Assembly: GCA_003162415.1 (NCBI GenBank) | Contig: PMOL01000013.1 | Coordinates: forward strand, 124,001 to 188,000 | Length of the DNA: 64,000 nucleotides | Direction of reading: 5' to 3' | Source: Candidatus Dormiibacterota bacterium | Lineage (GTDB): Bacteria > Chloroflexota > Dormibacteria > Aeolococcales > Aeolococcaceae | The notes under the pieces: model-generated | Seen by the model: only the letters and a program-made list of their open reading frames with translations | What the model was told of the DNA's origin: nothing | The model's database searches: none | Shown here: positions 41,789 to 51,151 of the stretch, piece after piece | How the letters are laid out: each line of letters starts with the position of its first letter | Position numbering within the stretch: the first letter of the stretch is position 1 | Program-made: the position numbers and the translations under genes

Positions 41789-42624
41789 CGATGATCGCCG
41801 CGCGCAGCGCGGCTGCAGCATCGGAGGCCGCATCGGCAAGGCGACGCACTCGTGACCGCTGGGTGATTCTGGGAGGCGTTGGTTGCATCACCGCAGGGGC
41901 ATGGATCTATGTCGTGGTTCAGGCTCGGCAAATGTCGGGCGGAATGATGAGCAGCTCCATGGTTGGCCCCGTGCAATCCACCGATCAGGCGCGGATGTGG
42001 ACCGCCGTCGAGTTCGGCCTGATGTTGCTGATGTGGGCGGTGATGATGGTCGCCATGATGCTGCCATCGGCATTGCCGATGACGCTCGTCTACGCGGCAA
42101 TTGTCCGGAAGGCTGCACGCGGACAGCATCCGGTGGCGCCGACTGGGGCATTCGTCACCGGATACCTCGCGATGTGGGGCCTCTTCGCCGTTGCGGCGAC
42201 CGCCGTACAGATGGGCCTCGAGCACTGGTCGGTACTGACCCCGGCGATGGCGGCAGCAAGCCCGCGGCTCGCCGGTGGTCTTCTGATTGGCGCGGGGCTT
42301 TACGAATTGACGCCGTTGAAGCACGCGTGTCTTGCGCAGTGCCGTGCACCTGCGCACTTCATCGCCCAACACTGGCACGCCGGCCTCTTCGGCGGCTTGC
42401 GGACGGGACTGGCACTCGGAGCCTACTGCCTCGGCTGCTGCTGGATTCTCATGGGACTGCTGTTCGTCGGCGGCGTCATGAACCTGGCATGGATCGCGGC
42501 CATCGCCGCATTCGTACTGTTCGAGAAGACCGTGCGCTTCGGAGAGCTCGGTGGGCGTTTGGTTGGTGCTGCCCTGATACTCCTCGGCATCGTCAGCCTG
42601 ACCGGCGTGATCGCGTTGGGCTGA
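41785..42624 (+). CDS. DUF2182 integral membrane protein
   Basis: The 279-residue protein has about six to seven membrane helices. The Met-rich segments MSGGMMSSSM and LMLLMWAVMMVAMMLPSA, and a PLKHACLAQCRAP segment with Cys and His, suggest metal binding, and the family is described as predicted metal-binding. Translation is coupled to DUF1326. A joint role in metal transfer, perhaps copper, is inferred. Confidence 0.87.
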   Translation: MTMIAARSAAAASEAASARRRTRDRWVILGGVGCITAGAWIYVVVQARQMSGGMMSSSMVGPVQSTDQARMWTAVEFGLMLLMWAVMMVAMMLPSALPMTLVYAAIVRKAARGQHPVAPTGAFVTGYLAMWGLFAVAATAVQMGLEHWSVLTPAMAAASPRLAGGLLIGAGLYELTPLKHACLAQCRAPAHFIAQHWHAGLFGGLRTGLALGAYCLGCCWILMGLLFVGGVMNLAWIAAIAAFVLFEKTVRFGELGGRLVGAALILLGIVSLTGVIALG

Positions 42625-42635
42625 TCGATTCGCGG

Positions 42636-43685
42636 TTATCCCGATGCCAGTCCGACGCCGAGCCTGAGCCAATGCGCTCCACGCATCGCCCAGACCTGGA
42701 CGGTCTGCATCAGGGCATCGGCACCTGCGATCGCAGAGCCGAGGATCAGGAACTGCGAATCCGCGGGGTCGGTGACCTCGGCCTCAGGGGCGACCGGAGC
42801 TTGCGGGTACGGCCCTTTCGTCCAGTCCCGCCCGTTCCAGACCCACATCTCGGGGCTCAGTCCCCCGGCGAGATCGCAACCGCACAGCACAAGGCGGCGA
42901 AGCGATGGATCCTCCTGCATGCTCGATCCGTCGAGAGGATGCATCGACGTTGTGAGGGCGATCCACTCCGACCCGTTCCACCGCCACGTCGATGGCTCGC
43001 TGCTGAGCCCGCCATCGACCCTCGACGTGCAACAGCCCTCGGCGAGCAATGAGCTCGACAGCGGGTCGAAGGCGATCAGGATGCCGGCGTCACTTGCTCC
43101 GATACTCCCTGCAACGTCGCGGACCCAGCGGGCGCCACTCCAGACCCATGTCTCGCCTCCGCCACCTCGTGCAGCCGACGGCGTGACCAGGACCATCTCG
43201 CTCAACGTCGAGTCCCACGCCATATCAGATCCTCCGCCACCCGTCGGGCCGTCGGTGCCACCGTCGAGACGCTGCCACGTCCGGCCGTCCCAACCCCAGG
43301 TGTCGTTCGTGGCCTGCCCCGCCTGGAGCGTTCCGCCGAACAGCAGCACCTCGCCGATCTCAGGATCGAAGGCAGCCGACGCTCCGTAGCGCCCCGATGG
43401 GCTGGTGGGCGGATGTGCCCTCGCCCAGGCTGCGCCATCCCAGAGCCATGTCTCGTCGAAGTTGTCGACGCCCCCGAAGAGCACCAGGTGCTGGGTCGCA
43501 GAGTCCGACGCCACCGAGAAGCCGAATGCCACCGCCGGTTGGTTGTTCGACAGTGTCGCGGCGACCCCCGAGGGCGTCGAACGCGGCGGGTGAGCAGCTG
43601 CCGGTGGCCGCTGGGCAAGCGAAACGGCGGTGCCGGCGACTGCCGCGACCGCGATCGTCGCCACCAGGACAACGGCCGGTCTCAT
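42636..43685 (-). CDS. Secreted kelch/galactose-oxidase-like beta-propeller protein
   Basis: The 349-residue protein has a signal peptide or anchor (about 1-25) and repeated kelch-like blades: LVLFGGVDNFDETWLWDG, EVLLFGGTLQAGQATNDTWGWDG, GGGETWVWSG, PEMWVWNG. Each has the FGG...W-x-W-D/N-G pattern. No catalytic copper ligands can be placed. It is probably a binding protein outside the cell. It converges on DUF2182. Confidence 0.75.
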   Translation of the reverse strand: MRPAVVLVATIAVAAVAGTAVSLAQRPPAAAHPPRSTPSGVAATLSNNQPAVAFGFSVASDSATQHLVLFGGVDNFDETWLWDGAAWARAHPPTSPSGRYGASAAFDPEIGEVLLFGGTLQAGQATNDTWGWDGRTWQRLDGGTDGPTGGGGSDMAWDSTLSEMVLVTPSAARGGGGETWVWSGARWVRDVAGSIGASDAGILIAFDPLSSSLLAEGCCTSRVDGGLSSEPSTWRWNGSEWIALTTSMHPLDGSSMQEDPSLRRLVLCGCDLAGGLSPEMWVWNGRDWTKGPYPQAPVAPEAEVTDPADSQFLILGSAIAGADALMQTVQVWAMRGAHWLRLGVGLASG

Positions 43686-43758
43686 GTCCGCAGTGCTCGG
43701 ACCCGCATGGCCACGGGCTCAGGATAGGCTGCCGTGCGACCGGGTTCCCGTCCCTCCG

Positions 43759-44538
43759 CTAGCGCGGCCAGTCGAGGTCGACCACGAGTGGAGCGTGGTC
43801 TGAGGGCAGCGTTCCCTTGCGAGCGTCGCGATCGATGTAGGCGTCGGTCACCGCCGGGGTGACCGCGTGGTCAAGCAGGACGAGATCGATCCGCATGCCC
43901 AGACCCTTGTGGAAGTTCCCCGCCCGGTAGTCCCAGTAGGTGAAAGGACGTCCCTTCAGAGCTCGCGGGCGCACGTCGTCCAGCCCGAGGCTGGTGAGCG
44001 CAACAAGCGCCTCGCGCTCCGCCGGGCTGACATGGGTTGACCCGATGAATGCTGCAGGGTCCCAGACGTCCTCATCGCTCGGGGCAATGTTGAAGTCGCC
44101 ACACACTATCAGCGGCGGTGAGACGGGCTGCGACGCGGCCAGTGCGACGCGGAGTGCTCCGAGCCAGCTCAGCTTGTAGGGGTAGTGATCGCTGTCGAGT
44201 GCGCGGCCGTTGGGCACGTACAGCGACCAGACGCGCAGGCCGCCGCAGGTCGCGCTCATCGCCCGAGCCTCCGTAGCGGGAAAGCCTGGCTCGCCGTCGA
44301 ACCCACGTGCAACGTCGTCAAGACCGACGCGCGAGATGATCGCGACGCCGTTCCACCGTCCCTCACCGTGCAGTGCGATCTCGTAACCGAGCGCCTCGAC
44401 CTCCGCACGCGGGAATGCCTCGTCCGCGATCTTGGTCTCCTGGAGGCAGAGGACGTCGGGTCTGCTCGCCGCCAGCCAGGCGACGAGTCGAGGCAGCCGC
44501 GCGACGACGGAGTTGACATTCCAGGTTGCCAGGCGCAT
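43759..44538 (-). CDS. xth: Exodeoxyribonuclease III
   Basis: The 259-residue protein has the AP-endonuclease family motifs: ATWNVNSV, CLQETKIAD with the metal-binding Glu, SLYVPNGR, GDFNIAP, RIDLVL, and SDHAPLVVDL with the catalytic His. It cuts abasic sites in base excision repair. It stands alone on the minus strand, divergent from trpB2. Confidence 0.94.
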   Translation of the reverse strand: MRLATWNVNSVVARLPRLVAWLAASRPDVLCLQETKIADEAFPRAEVEALGYEIALHGEGRWNGVAIISRVGLDDVARGFDGEPGFPATEARAMSATCGGLRVWSLYVPNGRALDSDHYPYKLSWLGALRVALAASQPVSPPLIVCGDFNIAPSDEDVWDPAAFIGSTHVSPAEREALVALTSLGLDDVRPRALKGRPFTYWDYRAGNFHKGLGMRIDLVLLDHAVTPAVTDAYIDRDARKGTLPSDHAPLVVDLDWPR

Positions 44539-44674
44539 CGGCCAAGGATAGGGTCGACGCCGCGGCGCCCGTCGCGGGTGTCAGGCAGCAAGCAGCGTCG
44601 AGCCCACTAGGAACCGCCGCCGTACGCGGCGTATCCTCGCTGCACGCGTCAGAGGATTGGCAGAGGTGGATCGC

Positions 44675-46042
44675 ATGACAACGAAGTTCTTGCTGGCGGA
44701 AGACGATCTGCCGACGCACTGGTACAACATCCTCGCGGACGTGCCGGAGCCTCTTGGCGCCTTCCTGAGCCCGCGGACGCTCGAGCCGCTCACACCCCCG
44801 GACCTGACCCCGATCTTCCCCATGGCGATCATCGGGCAGGAGGTGTCGAGCGAACGCTGGGTCGAGATTCCCGATCGCGTTCGCGACATCTACAGGATGT
44901 GGCGCCCGACGCCGCTCTACCGGGCCACGCGGCTGGAGAAGGCGCTCGACACCCCGGCGAGGATCTTCTACAAGTACGAGGGCACCTCTCCGGCAGGGTC
45001 GCACAAGCCCAACACGGCGGTGGCCCAGGCGTACTACAACGCCGAGGAAGGCATCAAGCGCCTGACCACCGAGACCGGCGCCGGCCAGTGGGGTTCGGCA
45101 CTCGCGTTCGCGGGTGGGCTGTTCGGCCTCGAGGTCATGGTCTACATGGTCAAGGTCTCCTACCAGCAGAAGCCGTACCGGCGAGCCCTCATGGAGACGT
45201 GGGGCGCCAAGGTCCTCCCCTCCCCGACCGATCAAACCGAGTTCGGACGGAGCGTCCTCGCCCGGGACCCCGACTCACCGGGCAGTCTCGGCATGGCCAT
45301 CTCAGAGGCCGTCGAGGACGCAGCCACTCGCGATGACAGTCACTATTCCCTCGGCTCGGTGGTGAACCACGTCCTCCTCCACCAGACCGTCATCGGTCAG
45401 GAGGCTCAGAAGCAGATGGAGATGGCCGACGCGTATCCCGACGTGGTGATCGGGTGCGTCGGCGGTGGGTCGAACTTCGCCGGCCTGGCATATCCGTTCC
45501 TCGCTGATCGCCTTGCCGGCAAGACCAACACCCGCTTCATCGCCGCCGAACCTGCCGCATGCCCAACGCTCACGCGCGGCCTCTACGCATATGACTTCGG
45601 CGACACCGCCGGGATGGGACCGGTCGTGCCCATGTACACGCTCGGCCACAACTTCATTCCCGACACCATTCATGCGGGCGGATTGCGATACCACGGCGAC
45701 GCGCCGTCACTGTGCCTGCTCGTCAAGAACGGCTTCATCGAAGCGCGCGCATACAAGCAGAACGAGTGCTTCGCGGAGGCGGTGCGCTTCGCACGCAGCG
45801 AGGGAATCCTGCCTGCACCGGAGCCCTCCCACGCACTTCGTGCCGTGGCCCAGGAGGCTGCGGCGGCACGTGAGGCGGGCGATTCACGCGTGATCCTCTT
45901 CAACCTTTCTGGCCACGGGCACTTCGATCTCGGCGCCTACGACGCGTACTTCGCCGGCAAGCTCGAGGACATCGAGCTCCCGCAGGAGCGGCTCGACACC
46001 GCCCTCGCGGAACTGCCGAAAGTCCCTGCCGGGGCAGCGTAG
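44675..46042 (+). CDS. TrpB2-type tryptophan synthase beta subunit
   Basis: The 455-residue protein is of the long TrpB2 type. It begins with [16 protein letters not shown], has the PLP-binding Lys111 in [21 protein letters not shown], the phosphate loop [10 protein letters not shown] and a late [14 protein letters not shown]. TrpB2 makes tryptophan from indole and serine and can work without TrpA; no trpA is near. ATG 44675 follows GAGGTGG; a TTG at 44657 is less likely. Confidence 0.93.
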   Translation: MTTKFLLAEDDLPTHWYNILADVPEPLGAFLSPRTLEPLTPPDLTPIFPMAIIGQEVSSERWVEIPDRVRDIYRMWRPTPLYRATRLEKALDTPARIFYKYEGTSPAGSHKPNTAVAQAYYNAEEGIKRLTTETGAGQWGSALAFAGGLFGLEVMVYMVKVSYQQKPYRRALMETWGAKVLPSPTDQTEFGRSVLARDPDSPGSLGMAISEAVEDAATRDDSHYSLGSVVNHVLLHQTVIGQEAQKQMEMADAYPDVVIGCVGGGSNFAGLAYPFLADRLAGKTNTRFIAAEPAACPTLTRGLYAYDFGDTAGMGPVVPMYTLGHNFIPDTIHAGGLRYHGDAPSLCLLVKNGFIEARAYKQNECFAEAVRFARSEGILPAPEPSHALRAVAQEAAAAREAGDSRVILFNLSGHGHFDLGAYDAYFAGKLEDIELPQERLDTALAELPKVPAGAA

Positions 46043-46050
46043 CGCTCACG

Positions 46051-46087
46051 TCCAGCGCCCACGCTATGGCACAGCGTGGGCGCTGGA
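46051..46087. terminator. Strong hairpin, terminator of trpB2
   Basis: A perfect 15-bp stem (left arm TCCAGCGCCCACGCT) with a 7-nt loop lies 9 nt after the trpB2 stop. There is no T-run. It ends 32 nt before the next start. Confidence 0.7.
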
Positions 46088-46118
46088 TATCACCACGCGC
46101 GATGCGATTGCCGGATCG

Positions 46119-47612
46119 ATGAACGTCGCCGCGGTGCGTCGCTGGTGGCAGCGGCCCACCGCGCCATTGCTCCTCGTCGCGGCGGTGAAGTTCGCGATCC
46201 ATCTCGCCACCAACGGCGTGTACGGATTCCAGCGCGACGAGATGTACTACGTTATCAGCGGTCAGCATCCCGCGCTCGGATACGTCGACTACCCGCCGGT
46301 GACGCCGATGCTGGCGTGGCTCAACACCAGTATCTTCGGTATCTCGCCGTGGACGTTACGGCTGTTTCCCGCACTCGCCGGCGCGGTGGTCGTGTTCCTC
46401 GCCGGCATGTGCGCGCGAGAGATGGGAGCCGGACGCGGCATCGCGGTCCTCACGTCACTGGTGACGCTGATGAGCCCCCTGCTCCTGGGCGCGAACTGGC
46501 TGTTTCAAACCGTGACGTTCGACCAACTGACGTGGCTGATCGCCATCTACCTGCTGCTCCGCATCCTTCGCACCGGCGACGCACGACTGTTCCTCGTGAT
46601 GGGAATCGATGTCGGCATCGGCCTCGAGACCAAGCTGACCATCCTCGCGCTGTGCCTCGGCATCGTCGCCGCGGTGCTGGTATCGCGTGACCTGCGACTC
46701 CTCCTGCGAACGCGATATCCGTGGATCGGTTTGGTGATCGCGGTCGCGCTCTTCGCGCCCAACGTCGCGTGGCAGATCGCCAATGGTTTCCCCTCGCTCA
46801 CCTACATTCGAAACCACAGCGTCGACATCTCGAACGGCGGCGGGATGCTCACGTTCATCGCCGATTTCCTCTTGTACATCGGCCCGCTCATCCTCCCGCT
46901 CTGGATCGCGGGCATCATCTTCCTGTTGCGCAATCGGCGCTTCCGGCCCATGGGCGTGCTCACTGTGGTCGCGATCCTGCTGCTCCTGCCGGAGGGCAAG
47001 GCATACTACCCGGCGCCGACGATTCCGCTCGTCCTCGCAGGCGGATGCATGGCGGTCGGCCGGATCGTATCGACGACGCGAAGGCGCCGCGTCACCGGCC
47101 TCGTGGTGGCCGGCGCCGTCATCCAACTGGCGGTGTTGCTGCCGGTCATTCTCCCGGTTGTGCCGACGTCATCGCTGCACACCTTCAACCTCGACAAGCT
47201 GCGCCAGGATTTCGCGGATACCGTCGGCTGGCCCGATCTCGCATCCCAGGTCGCCGCCGTCTACAACCGATTGCCGGTGTCGCAGCGGGCAACCACCAGC
47301 ATCCTCGCGAACAACTACGGTGAAGCCGGAGCCGTCGATATCTACGGCAGTAGCGAGCACCTGCCCCGGGCGATCAGTCCGCACCTGACCTTCTGGTACT
47401 GGAAGCCGGCGAACCTCGACGCGACGACCCTCGTGACCGTCGGCTTCAATCCCAGCGACATCGCGTTCTTCTGCGGAACTGTAACCCGCGCCGGTACCGT
47501 GGTCATGCCGGACTCGGTGGTCAACCAGGAGGCCGGCACGCCGATTCTCATCTGCACGAACCTTCGGGAGTCCATCAATGCAGCCTGGCCGTCCCTTCGC
47601 AGCTTCAGTTGA
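46119..47612 (+). CDS. Glycosyltransferase family 39 (PMT/ArnT-like) membrane protein
   Basis: The 497-residue protein has about ten to twelve membrane helices. The first external loop has the catalytic acidic pair in FQRDEMYYV (Asp40/Glu41), followed by LGYVDYPPVTPMLAW, a hallmark of this superfamily. It uses polyprenyl-phosphate sugars to glycosylate proteins or lipids outside the membrane. The last 150 residues form an external domain. It overlaps the next gene by 35 nt. Confidence 0.87.
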   Translation: MNVAAVRRWWQRPTAPLLLVAAVKFAIHLATNGVYGFQRDEMYYVISGQHPALGYVDYPPVTPMLAWLNTSIFGISPWTLRLFPALAGAVVVFLAGMCAREMGAGRGIAVLTSLVTLMSPLLLGANWLFQTVTFDQLTWLIAIYLLLRILRTGDARLFLVMGIDVGIGLETKLTILALCLGIVAAVLVSRDLRLLLRTRYPWIGLVIAVALFAPNVAWQIANGFPSLTYIRNHSVDISNGGGMLTFIADFLLYIGPLILPLWIAGIIFLLRNRRFRPMGVLTVVAILLLLPEGKAYYPAPTIPLVLAGGCMAVGRIVSTTRRRRVTGLVVAGAVIQLAVLLPVILPVVPTSSLHTFNLDKLRQDFADTVGWPDLASQVAAVYNRLPVSQRATTSILANNYGEAGAVDIYGSSEHLPRAISPHLTFWYWKPANLDATTLVTVGFNPSDIAFFCGTVTRAGTVVMPDSVVNQEAGTPILICTNLRESINAAWPSLRSFS

Positions 47613-48126
47613 TGAGCCGGTAAGCGAAGCCACAACGCATCCACGACCACACGGGCTCGGGATCGCCGTCGTCTTCGATTGGGCGTTGACCGCGCAGCTC
47701 ACCACGCAGGCCCTCGCTTCTGCGACGCACAACCTCGGGTTCACTCCCAACCCGCTGGTGATCGGCGGCGGTCTGGTGGCCGCAGCCTGCCTCTTCGCGC
47801 TCGGCGAGGGCCTGCGCCGCGGCGTGCCCGTACTCCGCTTGGTGCAGATCGGGTTGATGGTGATCATCAGCCTCGTCGGTGTCGCATCGCTGGTGATGCT
47901 CGTGACCGGGCAGTTCAGCGGCAGCCTGCTGTTCACCACCGCGATCGAGTTGGGCTATGCGCCGTGGTTGGTCTGGCGTCTGCTCGACAACGAGACGGCC
48001 GCCTGGTTCACGATGGCCCAGGGGCGAGGCGGCGCGCCCCACGTGTCCGGGTGGCAATGGGTGGCCGTGCTCGCCGCGTGGGCGATCGTCTGGGGCGTCG
48101 CCGTCGCGTGGGCGGAGTCGCTCTAG
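47578..48126 (+). CDS. Four-helix membrane protein of unknown function
   Basis: The 182-residue protein has a soluble N-terminus (1-25) and four hydrophobic helices (about 28-48, 58-76, 84-108, 160-178). The start inside the GT39 gene's 3' end suggests coupling. I do not recognise the family; it may help the GT39 enzyme. Confidence 0.6.
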   Translation: MQPGRPFAASVDEPVSEATTHPRPHGLGIAVVFDWALTAQLTTQALASATHNLGFTPNPLVIGGGLVAAACLFALGEGLRRGVPVLRLVQIGLMVIISLVGVASLVMLVTGQFSGSLLFTTAIELGYAPWLVWRLLDNETAAWFTMAQGRGGAPHVSGWQWVAVLAAWAIVWGVAVAWAESL

Positions 48127-48514
48127 ACGCGTTGGTTTCAGGCGGCGAGCGTCACGCTCCGGAGCTTTCGGAAGTTCTTCGTGGGTCCGCATCCTGCGGG
48201 GCTGTCCGACCGAGGCCGTCGGCCCTGGCACGCTTTGCCTTCTCGACCCGGTTGGCCGAGATCATCCGGGTCATGAGCTCACCGAAGCCGACCTCTGGCG
48301 GGAGCGGGTCCTGCCTGGGCGTCGTCTGACGGCCGGTCATGGCGTGGTTTCGCCTGGAAGCATGCCCCTACCCTGTGCCGAATCGCCCAATGCGCCGGCC
48401 GGATGCCCACGTCGCGACAGCCTCGGCTCAGACGCGTTGCAATCTGCGCGATTGCGGCGCTAGGAGGGTGACCGCGGGGGATCGATCTTCAAAACGTGCG
48501 TGTGTCAGGAGCGC
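48127..48514. other. Intergenic region between convergent genes; one weak small frame
   Basis: These 388 nt hold a minus-strand frame of 62 codons (48152-48340) beginning at ATG, with a charged helix-like sequence GELMTRMISANRVEKAKR. It lacks a ribosome-binding site and may be chance. A GCTCCGGAGC palindrome lies at about 48155. No RNA gene or clear terminator is seen. Confidence 0.3.
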
Positions 48515-49663
48515 CTAACGACGAGGGCGGGCACGCGCGGTCTCCATGAGAGCTTCATACCGCCTGACGACCTCGGCGAGATCCCAACGCTGCCGCGCCT
48601 GCATCGAGATCGCCTCGACGTCCCGACCCTGTGCCAACGACTTCGCAATCGCACCACTGAGGGAATCGGTTGCGGAATCCCACTCGTACACCAGCGCACG
48701 ATGGTCCGCGAGACCCGCGGCGGTGTCAACGCTGGTCAGGACCGGCGTCCCGCAGACCAGCGCTTCCTGGACAACAACGGGCAATCCCTCGCCCACTCCT
48801 GGCATGACAAGGAGATCAGCGGCTGCGTACATCGCCCTCATGCGCTCGTGTCCAACAGGGTCGACGACCGTGACGTTCGCCAGGTGCCACGATCGCGGGT
48901 CCTCATCGTCGGTCCGTCCGACGAGGAGCCAGCGCCAGGACGGTTGCTGCGCTGCTGCAGCGCGTATATGCGCCAGACCCTTCTTGGCGACGAACCGGCC
49001 CGCAAAGAGCAGGACCGTCTCGGCCTCGTCGAATCCGAGTTCCTGCCGAATTCGACGCCGCTCCGCCGCGGGGGGCGGCGCGAACCCGGAAACCTCGATA
49101 CCGTTCTCGATGACCTCGCTTCGATGGCAGCTCACGACGTCCTGAAACCGAGCCCGAACACGCTCGCTCACGAAGACCACGCGGTCGGCCCGTGTAGGCA
49201 TGGGTTCGGTCAGGAGACGGTACGCCTCCCCCTGGATTGAACGTACCAGCCAGCGCCGGTAGGGCACCTCGGTGACGTGCTGGGTGATCACCACCGGCCG
49301 CCCCAGCTTCAGCGCCATCCTGAAAAGCATGAGGTTGGTGGCGTACAGGCAATCATGCAGATGCACGACGTCACTCGCCTCCACGATCTCGCCGAGTGCC
49401 CGCCGATAGCGCGGATCTGGTAGCGGGTATGGAAATCCGAGGCGTCGCTCGGTGACATTCCAGGCGGGAATCGGCGCATCTTCGGCGTTGCCGTGATGCG
49501 GATAGTCGCTCGGTTCGGCGGCGACCCATTGCACGATGTGACCGCGGCCGCGAAGTGCGTGGACAAGGTCGCCTGCGACCCGTTCGATCCCACCGACGTG
49601 CTCTGGGAAATAGTTGCTCGACGCGAGGATTCGCACAGCCCTACGCCATCTTGAGGACGGCAT
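48515..49663 (-). CDS. Glycosyltransferase family 4
   Basis: The 382-residue protein has the GT-B layout: an N-terminal acceptor domain (SNYFPEHVGGIERVAGDL, DVVHLHDCLY), and a C-terminal donor domain (VLLFAGRFVAKKG, then MPGVGEGLPVVVQEALVCGTPVLTS, the E-x7-E nucleotide-sugar motif). It is last in an operon with the Gfo/Idh oxidoreductase, overlapping by 23 nt. A role in surface glycan assembly is likely. Confidence 0.92.
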   Translation of the reverse strand: MPSSRWRRAVRILASSNYFPEHVGGIERVAGDLVHALRGRGHIVQWVAAEPSDYPHHGNAEDAPIPAWNVTERRLGFPYPLPDPRYRRALGEIVEASDVVHLHDCLYATNLMLFRMALKLGRPVVITQHVTEVPYRRWLVRSIQGEAYRLLTEPMPTRADRVVFVSERVRARFQDVVSCHRSEVIENGIEVSGFAPPPAAERRRIRQELGFDEAETVLLFAGRFVAKKGLAHIRAAAAQQPSWRWLLVGRTDDEDPRSWHLANVTVVDPVGHERMRAMYAAADLLVMPGVGEGLPVVVQEALVCGTPVLTSVDTAAGLADHRALVYEWDSATDSLSGAIAKSLAQGRDVEAISMQARQRWDLAEVVRRYEALMETARARPRR

Positions 49664-50711
49664 GCTGCAGGGCGACCACCGCCGCTCCGTCCTTGCCGCT
49701 CATGCTTGTGGGATCCGCTCGGTTCCGGCACGAGGCGACAAACCGACGCATCACCTCGTCGTTGCCGTACGCGAGCCGGCCGCTCGCATGGAGCACCCCC
49801 GACGCGACGGCGCCGACGAGATGTCGGACGCCGGCTTCAGCGCTGGTGCGAAGGATGTCCCGTGCGCTGTGCTCACCATCGTTCGGCAGGGTGACGAGAA
49901 TATCGCGGAAGATATCGATGATCGCGAGGCGTCGAGAGCCGACGACCATCAGGTGCCATTCGCTCACCGGCGCCTCGAAGTGCATGTCGATGCGCCCTGG
50001 AACTACGCCGCCGATCGAGATGGGCGTCTGTCTTCCGCTGCGATGCACGACCGTGGCATCGGCGACGGCGATCTCATCACCCAGGAATCGCCGCATCAGG
50101 TAAAAGAAGTGGGGCGACTCGTCGTAGAACAACCCGAGCGGGAGCTCTTCATACCAATCCGGCAGGCGTCGCCGTGGGTTGGAGAGCTGCAGACCCCAGA
50201 CCTCACGGAGTGAGCCCAGCGAACCTCGCTCGAGCATTCGGAGCGCCCGCCGTACCGACCGTGCGAACTGGAAGTTGTGCACCACGCCGAGGACGCGCTC
50301 GTTGCGCGATGCCAGGGCGATCAGGTCGCGCGACTCCTCGATGGTCATGGTCAGCGGTTTCTCCAGGAGCACGTCCTTACCGCGCCTGAGGAATCCCGAT
50401 GCAACCGCGTGGTGCGTGGCCGGCGAGGTACCGATGGTCACGGCGTCGATGTCATCGAGCCACGGGACCTCATCTGCGCTCGAGCTGACGGCCCCGCGGG
50501 GTAGGTTGAGCTGCGCACGCACACCGTCGACGCGCTCAGGCCGCCGATCGACGACTCCCACGAGCTGTGCTCCCGCCGTGCGTCCCAGCCAGGGGATGTG
50601 CCGGTTGGTCGTGACCCATCCCAACCCCACCGCGGCGAACCGAACCGTGGTCGGGGGAGCCGCGATCGTCGTCCTGGATGCGCTCGGGCGCAACAACATG
50701 CTGGTCTTCAC
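49641..50711 (-). CDS. Gfo/Idh/MocA family oxidoreductase
   Basis: The 356-residue protein has the NAD(P)-binding AAVGLGWVTTNRHIP, a GTSPATHHAVA segment, and the catalytic-site EKPLTMT. Such enzymes oxidise or reduce sugars, often UDP-sugars or inositols. The GTG at 50711 overlaps the stop of the upstream GT2 remnant (GTGA); ATG at 50699 is an alternative. It is in an operon with the GT4. Confidence 0.9.
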   Translation of the reverse strand: MKTSMLLRPSASRTTIAAPPTTVRFAAVGLGWVTTNRHIPWLGRTAGAQLVGVVDRRPERVDGVRAQLNLPRGAVSSSADEVPWLDDIDAVTIGTSPATHHAVASGFLRRGKDVLLEKPLTMTIEESRDLIALASRNERVLGVVHNFQFARSVRRALRMLERGSLGSLREVWGLQLSNPRRRLPDWYEELPLGLFYDESPHFFYLMRRFLGDEIAVADATVVHRSGRQTPISIGGVVPGRIDMHFEAPVSEWHLMVVGSRRLAIIDIFRDILVTLPNDGEHSARDILRTSAEAGVRHLVGAVASGVLHASGRLAYGNDEVMRRFVASCRNRADPTSMSGKDGAAVVALQHAVLKMA

Positions 50712-51133
50712 TGGGGCCCGCCGATGACGGCCCTGGTCCGACGTCCGGTGAGCAACGAGCGGCTCCCGACGCCGGAGACGTCGACGGCCACGAGGTCGGG
50801 CTCGAGCACGATGGAAGGTCGCACCACCACGTTGTCACGGATGCCGAGCATGCTCATGACGAAGCTCGCAAACACCGTCTGCACGCCGCCGGCGATGAGC
50901 AGCACCGCCGCAATCAGCGGGCGCATCGACGCCTCGGTGTCAAGCGCGCCGTAGCCGTTGCGGCTCCACGTCACCACAGCGAGAAACACGAGCGCGAATC
51001 CTGCCAGGGTGAGCGCGCCCCCCATCAGGAGCCCCTTCTCCAGCGTTGCCACCCGGAAGAAGCTCTCGGTTCGCCGGTCGGAGGGAAGGAACCCCGCGCG
51101 CATGCCAAAGATCTTGATGAACATCGCGATCAC
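50708..51133 (-). pseudogene. GT2 glycosyltransferase C-terminal remnant (membrane part only)
   Basis: The 141-residue frame is like the C-terminal part of polyprenyl-phosphate GT2 enzymes: MFIKIFGMRAGFLPSDR, FFRVATLEKGLLMGGALTL, a second helix and VQTVFASFVMSMLGI. The N-terminal GT-A catalytic domain (with its D-x-D) is missing; the sequence directly upstream is the MFS gene, whose stop (51152-51154) is in the same frame. Likely a deletion fused the MFS gene to the tail of a GT2. It could still be translated from GTG 51133 as a small membrane protein, since it overlaps the next gene by 4 nt. Confidence 0.65.
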
Positions 51134-51151
51134 CGCCCCCGAGCCCTGAGC

